Origin: Agelaius tricolor
Lineage: Eukaryota; Chordata; Aves; Passeriformes; Icteridae
DNA length: 64,000 nucleotides
Assembly: GCA_023055355.1 (NCBI GenBank)
Contig: JALJCS010000009.1
Coordinates: forward strand, 27,243,001-27,307,000
Direction of reading: 5' to 3'
Position 1 is the stretch's first letter. Each line of letters begins with the position of its first letter. Shown here one piece after another: positions 61,401 through 64,000 of the stretch. A program made the translations under genes and the position numbers. Below the pieces are notes generated by a model. It searched no databases, was not told the DNA's origin, and saw nothing but the letters and a program-made list of their open reading frames with translations.

Positions 61401-63969
61401 TGTTTTCTACTTACAGCATGAAGCATCTTCTCTCTACTTATCCCTTCAGATATCTTGGTATAATTACAGAAGAGTCTTATGCAAGCTCTGACTGATGGCT
61501 GCCCTCAAGAAGACAGATATTTTTGTGGGATTGTTTTAGGCTGGATTTGGTAAACGTACCTCAACTCCAGAAACCTAGAACTCTCAAAGTATGACCAAAC
61601 ACTTGCCATATCTCCTAGGCTACATTTAATACTGTGTGGGAGAACATACAAAAGTGTCTGGGCAAACTCATCAGTACTAGAGACTTTCAAAATAGCTTAC
61701 CCCAAGACATTTGCACTTTATAGAGTTGTATTTCACAGGGTGACTGAACTTGACTGAGAGACATGACCTGACTTAAGAGAGACTTCTGTACTGTAATACT
61801 GCCACATTAGTCTGGGGACAAGAATTGCCTTCAGCTGACCATTTCAGAGCAACTTACACACCCAAAACATTTTTCAGATGTTTGTGACATTATTATCACT
61901 CATGTTTCTATTTCCCTACTGACTGGATCACTGCAATTACTCTATTTTTGCCATCTGTTGTATTGTCAAAAATCACCTAAACTTTCCACAACCTATGAAG
62001 TACAACATAAAATGCTACAACACTATAAACCCATTACCTTGAGTTCAAACAGGTGAGTGCTAAGACAGCTGTGTTTCTAACAGGTCTCACTGCTTAGATT
62101 TCAAGGTGAACATCAACTTGGGACACGTAAGCTCTGCTGAAACTGTACAACACTGCACGCTGTCAGGCTGTGGTCTGCATTTCAGAAAATCTGTGTTATA
62201 TCAGTCAGCATGAAAAAGTGTGGCTCATCGAGCACATTACCTGCTTAGCACCATTCAAGACACCAGCTCTAACCTGTGGGACCCCAGAGAAGCTGGCATC
62301 CTGGTTATTTAAAACTTAAGAGACTGTCAGAGCAATGCAATCAGCTGGTACTTAGGGACTTGGTAACTAGAGGCAGAGGATTCACAACAGACATCCAGCT
62401 TTTGGAATTCATGCCTCCTGAAGGAGCAGAGGCCAAATACACTGGCCTTCAGGCCACATGGCAAAGCCCATGTATTTATTCATGTATTCCCTGCAGAAAA
62501 GAGCTACAGCAGTTGATGAGTTTGTGGTTTGAGATAGCTTGCCAGTTTATTTTAATAGATCACAAAATTGAGAATATGCCCAAACACACATTTCACAAAC
62601 ATTTTCATACAAATAGTTTGAGCACGCTTCAAAGCAAGTGCTATTTAGACAAAGGGGGCGAATCCACAAGTCTCTCGGGGCTTGCCGTTTGTCTCCACAG
62701 ACTCCAGACTACAGAGCATTTGTTTATGCTGGGCAGAGCTCCAACCTGAAGAGCTATTTGTTTCTGATTGAGCCCCGACTGTGCAGGGCCTTGAAAAAAA
62801 GCACAGTAAGTTGCCTTCCCTGCCCCAAACACACAGTCCAACATCTAAGGAAGCACAGAAGGCAAGGACGAGAAAAGCAGTGCACAGAAGGTAGGAGTGA
62901 CATCTCCTCACCCTCTTTCACTCCTTTATTTGAGCTGCTGGAGCTGCACAACCACAAAGATGGACAGTGCTACTGGCCTTCAGTACCTGCCAGACCTGAC
63001 CAACAGAGATCCCATATAAGAAGAGTGAACTAGTCCACCCCAGGACTATCAACAACAGAAGAGTTTTCTGGGGGTTTTCAGTCCAGCTATGAGAAAGGAG
63101 CAGATTGCTTTTGGCAGGTGTCAGTTCCTGCCAAGAGCTAGAATTTGGGGCTCATTTGTGGGAAGAAACAGCCTGCATAACTACTTGTGGGCATTTACTC
63201 TAAAGACTGCCTCCAATTTAATTTTTAGAAGTGGTTTAAGTTGTACCACAAAGACAATCTTTGGGTAAAATAAAAGCCCACATGAGGATGACATATGAAA
63301 TAGCTTAACTTCAAGTTCACACCCCAGCTTGTTTTGCAAACAAGTCTTTAAATACTCAGGCTCCTGAACAACCTAAGTAGTTCAATTTGTGTTCATGCTC
63401 TATCTTTCATAGAAGAATCAATGGAAAGCCTCAGAGAGCCAACGCTGACCAAAAAACCCCGCTTCCCATCATGAAGAAAATAAATCTCTTACACCATGGG
63501 TTTTCTTCTTTTGAATGGGATTTTCCACCCAATCTTCCACATCCATTTTTCTCAGTCTCTGAGAAAGGCAAGCATATGAGGTCATCACTCTACACTCTTC
63601 AGTGATTTCCTGTCTAGTCAGCATAAATTACTAATGTTTCTGAAAAGCCAAGAAGCTACAAACACTTAAACTTCCAAATACTACAATAAATAAAAATGGT
63701 TCAGAGACAGCAGCCTATTCACATTGTGAAAACAGAACTTCATCCAGGTGCTCCATTTCTAGTGCAATGAGAAGGTTACTTTAGGACTTGGTGAGTGTGT
63801 GAAGTTACAGGGAATAGCAGCTAATGGGTAATCCTAAACGTACTTCTTTGGAGGTCTGGATGATGGTCACAAGCTTCTGCAGTTCCATATAGTCAGTAAA
63901 CAGATTCTTACAGGTCATTTCATAATGGCTGGTAACCTCAGAAAGCGTGGACAAGTGCTCCTCACAGGC
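49234..63969 (-). CDS. Spire-family actin nucleator gene, 3' part (multi-exon overview)
   Basis: Spire proteins nucleate actin filaments. A KIND domain binds formins, WH2 repeats bind actin monomers, a linker motif binds the myosin V tail, and a Spire box plus FYVE-like zinc finger target vesicle membranes. Exons read on the minus strand in the family order: KIND end (63969-63844), WH2 region (60587-60426, 58243-58172, 57673-57538), linker (57097-56973, 53485-53383), FYVE-like finger (52026-51962, 51114-51087, 50676-50534, 49405-49234). Apart from two unlocated stretches, phases agree: 0/0, 0/0, 0/0, 0/1, 1/0, 0/1, then 0/2, 2/0, 0/2, 2/stop. Every exon is open, so this looks like a working gene and not a pseudogene. 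The N-terminal exons lie beyond the right edge. The bridge between 63844 and 60587 and the Spire box between 53383 and 52026 were not securely found. Assignment to SPIRE1, SPIRE2 or a third paralogue is open, so no symbol is given. Confidence 0.82.
49406..50533 (-). other. intron of Spire-family gene
   Basis: Between the last two coding exons. I see no repeat family, coding homology or RNA gene in it. Confidence 0.6.
50534..50676 (-). CDS. Spire-family exon: segment after third cysteine pair
   Basis: A 143-nt exon, phase 0 to 2, with a GTGATTCTAG acceptor and GTAAGC donor. It reads [17 protein letters not shown], then [18 protein letters not shown], then [12 protein letters not shown]. The start parallels the family MRLPSKPYSTLPIFSLG. 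The polar, Gln-rich second half corresponds to the variable insert between the third and fourth zinc-ligand pairs. The insert is shorter than I recall for SPIRE1. The GG left at its end plus T from the next exon completes a glycine codon. Confidence 0.76.
50677..51961 (-). other. introns flanking the 28-nt exon
   Basis: Two introns, 51961-51115 and 51086-50677, separated by the 28-nt exon. The second has a GC donor (GCAAGT at 51086-51081). No repeats were recognised. Confidence 0.6.
51087..51114 (-). CDS. Spire-family 28-nt exon: FYVE-like finger, third cysteine pair
   Basis: This exon is only 28 nt, phase 2 to 0, with a TTTCAG acceptor. After joining it reads [10 protein letters not shown], matching the family R.VCSQCCKK motif immediately after the second CxxC pair. 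The downstream junction uses GCAAGT, so the intron would be GC-AG. This is supported because the following exon begins in phase 0 with MSMPF, matching the family (K)MRLPS/MKMPS. Without this junction the frame soon meets a stop. Confidence 0.72.
51962..52026 (-). CDS. Spire-family exon: FYVE-like finger, first two CxxC pairs
   Basis: A 65-nt exon, phase 0 to 2, with an excellent TTTCTTTTCCACAG acceptor and GTGAGC donor. It reads [13 protein letters not shown] then PYQCYLCS. Spire FYVE-like domains begin K-(L/I)-C-x-x-C, then a basic/aromatic stretch with F...W, then C-x-x-C. All these anchors are present (CFSC, FLKWP, CYLC). The finger coordinates zinc and binds vesicle membrane. Together with the next exons this is decisive for the family call. 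The exon should be preceded by the Spire box, which I could not place. Confidence 0.85.
52027..52935 (-). other. intron that should contain the Spire-box exon
   Basis: Phase and family order require coding sequence ending in phase 0 in or near this stretch. One weak possibility ends at a GTGAGA donor near 52217-52212, with a frame reading HYKNTGLQ before ICFSC. It lacks the expected EEV..R.VL.KAE.EKF pattern. Otherwise nothing recognised. Confidence 0.45.
52936..53088 (-). CDS. candidate Spire-family linker exon
   Basis: An open stretch following an ATGCAAG acceptor with a TTGCTTCTTGTC tract. It enters in phase 1, which matches the preceding exon if that one ends at 53383, giving [22 protein letters not shown] followed by a polar helix is reminiscent of GEVTL in the SPIRE2 linker, and MTVDQL could also be read as a weak Spire-box start (family LTLEEV). 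Two possible ends exist: GTAAAT after base 53045 (phase 0) or GTGGGG after base 52936 (phase 1). The acceptor is AAG and neither donor is strong, so this remains a candidate. Confidence 0.33.
53383..53485 (-). CDS. Spire-family exon: linker with myosin V tail-binding-like motif
   Basis: The exon is 103 nt, phase 0 to 1, with a TTCAATAG acceptor and GTAGTG donor. It reads [19 protein letters not shown] then [15 protein letters not shown]. The PSPTIAEL core resembles the APTLAEM core of the SPIRE2 linker, the region that contacts the globular tail of myosin V. This links Spire to vesicle transport. A second, stronger-looking donor (GTATGT) lies 29 nt further on, at 53353-53348, after an open extension reading SDSVLPRAK. 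Because 29 is not a multiple of three, use of that site would change the downstream frame. Confidence 0.68.
53486..56448 (-). other. large intron of Spire-family gene, left part
   Basis: AT-rich intronic sequence with no further exon or repeat that I can support. Short ORFs on both strands are not conserved-looking. Confidence 0.55.
56449..56755 (-). repeat. CR1 LINE 3' fragment in intron
   Basis: Inserted in the same direction as the host gene. Reading the minus strand, it has the CR1 3'-terminal stretch: D-R..G..L (degenerate), then [15 protein letters not shown], then a GGGTCCCAACTCAGGATATTCT terminus followed by repeats ending near 56449. It is 5'-truncated, as is usual for CR1. Confidence 0.85.
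56973..57097 (-). CDS. Spire-family exon: linker after WH2 repeats
   Basis: A 125-nt exon, phase 1 to 0, with CTGCAG acceptor and GTAAGG donor. It reads [15 protein letters not shown] then [16 protein letters not shown] and ends QQLGAGAQ. This is a low-complexity polar segment with many S, N and T residues, as expected for the poorly conserved linker between the WH2 cluster and the myosin V binding motif. No domain is visible. Its identity rests on position, splice sites and phase match to both neighbours, not on residue conservation. Confidence 0.7.
57538..57673 (-). CDS. Spire-family exon: end of second and start of third WH2 motif
   Basis: The exon is 136 nt, phase 0 to 1, with a CTGCAG acceptor and GTACCT donor. 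It starts [14 protein letters not shown] and continues [18 protein letters not shown]. The [11 protein letters not shown] block matches the Spire WH2 pattern SLHE.ILEEIK.ER, an amphipathic actin-binding helix. The usual LRPV that follows is replaced by PKPW. An alanine run and a basic tail (EKRSRHK) end the exon. The initial ATG is an internal methionine, not a translation start, because the acceptor lies directly in front of it and the upstream exon joins in frame. Confidence 0.8.
58172..58243 (-). CDS. Spire-family exon: linker into second WH2 motif
   Basis: A 24-codon exon, phase 0/0, between CTTCAG and GTAGGT. It reads [14 protein letters not shown] then [10 protein letters not shown]. 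Joined to the neighbouring exons it gives LRK-VTIK ... PHQEL-MLKV. This parallels the family stretch LRKVMV..GD....K.AHE.ILDF, in which a His-Glu pair opens the second WH2 helix. The family's conserved GDIPPR block is replaced by an unrelated basic/proline-rich stretch. Reading through the donor stays open for 18 more codons before another GT, so a longer form is possible, but the family alignment favours the stated end. Confidence 0.72.
58244..60425 (-). other. intron with A/C-rich low-complexity patch
   Basis: Intron of the Spire-family gene. Bases 58364-58497 are A-rich with interspersed C (AAAC/CAAA units). The rest shows no recognised repeat or exon. Confidence 0.55.
58364..58497. repeat. 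A/C-rich low-complexity repeat (CAAA-type)
   Basis: Imperfect runs of AAAC, ACAA and CCAAAA units over about 130 bp. They probably derive from a poly(A)-like or slippage-prone tract. Confidence 0.8.
60426..60587 (-). CDS. Spire-family exon: pre-WH2 segment and first WH2 motif
   Basis: This 54-codon exon is phase 0 at both ends, with a GTGAGT donor at its low end. It reads [19 protein letters not shown] and then, after a short linker, [19 protein letters not shown]. In SPIRE1 and SPIRE2 the same order is seen: an L-W-V...-EL..GV.LKKV segment, then a T/SPYEMLM.DIR...Y.LRKV WH2 block that binds monomeric actin. This is the strongest identification in the gene. The acceptor used here is CCAAG before GTATCC, which keeps the family spacing. 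A competing CCCAG 17 nt further in would shorten the exon and break phase with a phase-0 upstream exon. Here the usual M of YEMLM is L and the usual IR is IQ, which shows the divergence. Confidence 0.85.
60588..63843 (-). other. intron(s) between KIND-end and first WH2 exon
   Basis: About 3.3 kb in which at least one family exon (some 20-30 residues linking KIND to the W-containing pre-WH2 segment) is expected but not securely seen. A 33-nt open segment at 62273-62241 has CCCACAG and GTAATG borders but no convincing homology. A 157-codon plus-strand ORF (62276-62749) looks like chance. Confidence 0.5.
63844..63969 (-). CDS. Spire-family exon: C-terminal end of KIND domain
   Basis: A 42-codon exon, phase 0 at both ends, between a CTTTCAG acceptor (right side) and a GTACGT donor. 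The translation starts ACEEHLSTL, contains [11 protein letters not shown] and ends IIQTSKE. Spire KIND domains end with a similar arrangement: a cysteine, then HY, a C four residues later, LF, an acidic/EL segment, and a final AKE-like triplet. This helical part of KIND supports the formin-binding surface. It is the first exon of the gene inside the window; earlier KIND exons must lie beyond base 64000. The next exon downstream with secure homology is about 3.2 kb away, leaving roughly 20-30 family residues unaccounted for. Confidence 0.78.
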
Positions 63970-64000
63970 CTGAAAGAAGTGCAGCTATTTAAAAAAGATC

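Noticed and set aside
61863..61910. Minus-strand segment before a strong GTAAGT donor
   Set aside because: No credible acceptor and an in-frame stop upstream.
62241..62273. 33-nt open segment with CCCACAG and GTAATG borders, reading [11 protein letters not shown]
   Set aside because: Phase fits a missing Spire exon, but the residues do not resemble the family and the segment is too short to judge.
62276..62749. 157-codon plus-strand ORF inside the Spire intron
   Set aside because: No homology; intronic and opposite to the gene.
1..64000. tRNA genes, rRNA, CRISPR arrays, prokaryotic operons
   Set aside because: None seen. The sequence is vertebrate nuclear DNA.

Overview
The window looks like a piece of a bird genome. 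It carries many CR1 LINE fragments with avian-type 3' ends (ending in short repeats of ATTCT plus a purine-rich tail), alongside older CR1 pieces of the kind shared with turtles and crocodilians. There are no operons or long intact ORFs. The only coding sequence I can support is a spliced vertebrate gene on the minus strand at the right edge, about 49.2-64.0 kb, which runs off the window.

That gene belongs to the Spire family of actin nucleators. I placed ten exons with consensus or near-consensus splice sites and mutually compatible phases. They encode the end of the KIND domain, two to three WH2-type actin-binding segments, a linker with a motif resembling the myosin V tail-binding motif, a cysteine-rich FYVE-like finger split over four exons, and a short C-terminus with a stop at 49234-49236. 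AATAAA signals follow at 49178-49173 and 49017-49012. The sequence is clearly Spire, but it looks more divergent from SPIRE1 and SPIRE2 than those two are from each other, so it may be a fast-evolving third paralogue. One intron appears to be GC-AG, and one exon is only 28 nt. The Spire box and the segment between the KIND end and the first WH2 were not located.

The remaining 49 kb on the left contains no gene I can recognise. It holds CR1 fragments (1.2, 23.2, 32.9-33.4, 34.6-36.1, 39.0-40.5, 45.1-47.0 kb), microsatellites and homopolymers, a pyrimidine-rich tract (15.0-15.4 kb), and one clear CpG island (23.84-24.55 kb). The island carries a minus-strand TATA-like element and a possible downstream 5' splice site. 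Several short non-repetitive stretches rich in homeodomain, E-box or AP-1/CRE-like words read like enhancers. A small GC islet at 47.36-47.48 kb contains a strong CTCF-like word next to a 22-bp tandem repeat. The likely reading is a regulatory, gene-poor flank 3' of the Spire gene, with one unassigned promoter in it.

All homology statements come from reading translations against remembered family patterns. No alignment, conservation score or expression data were available.
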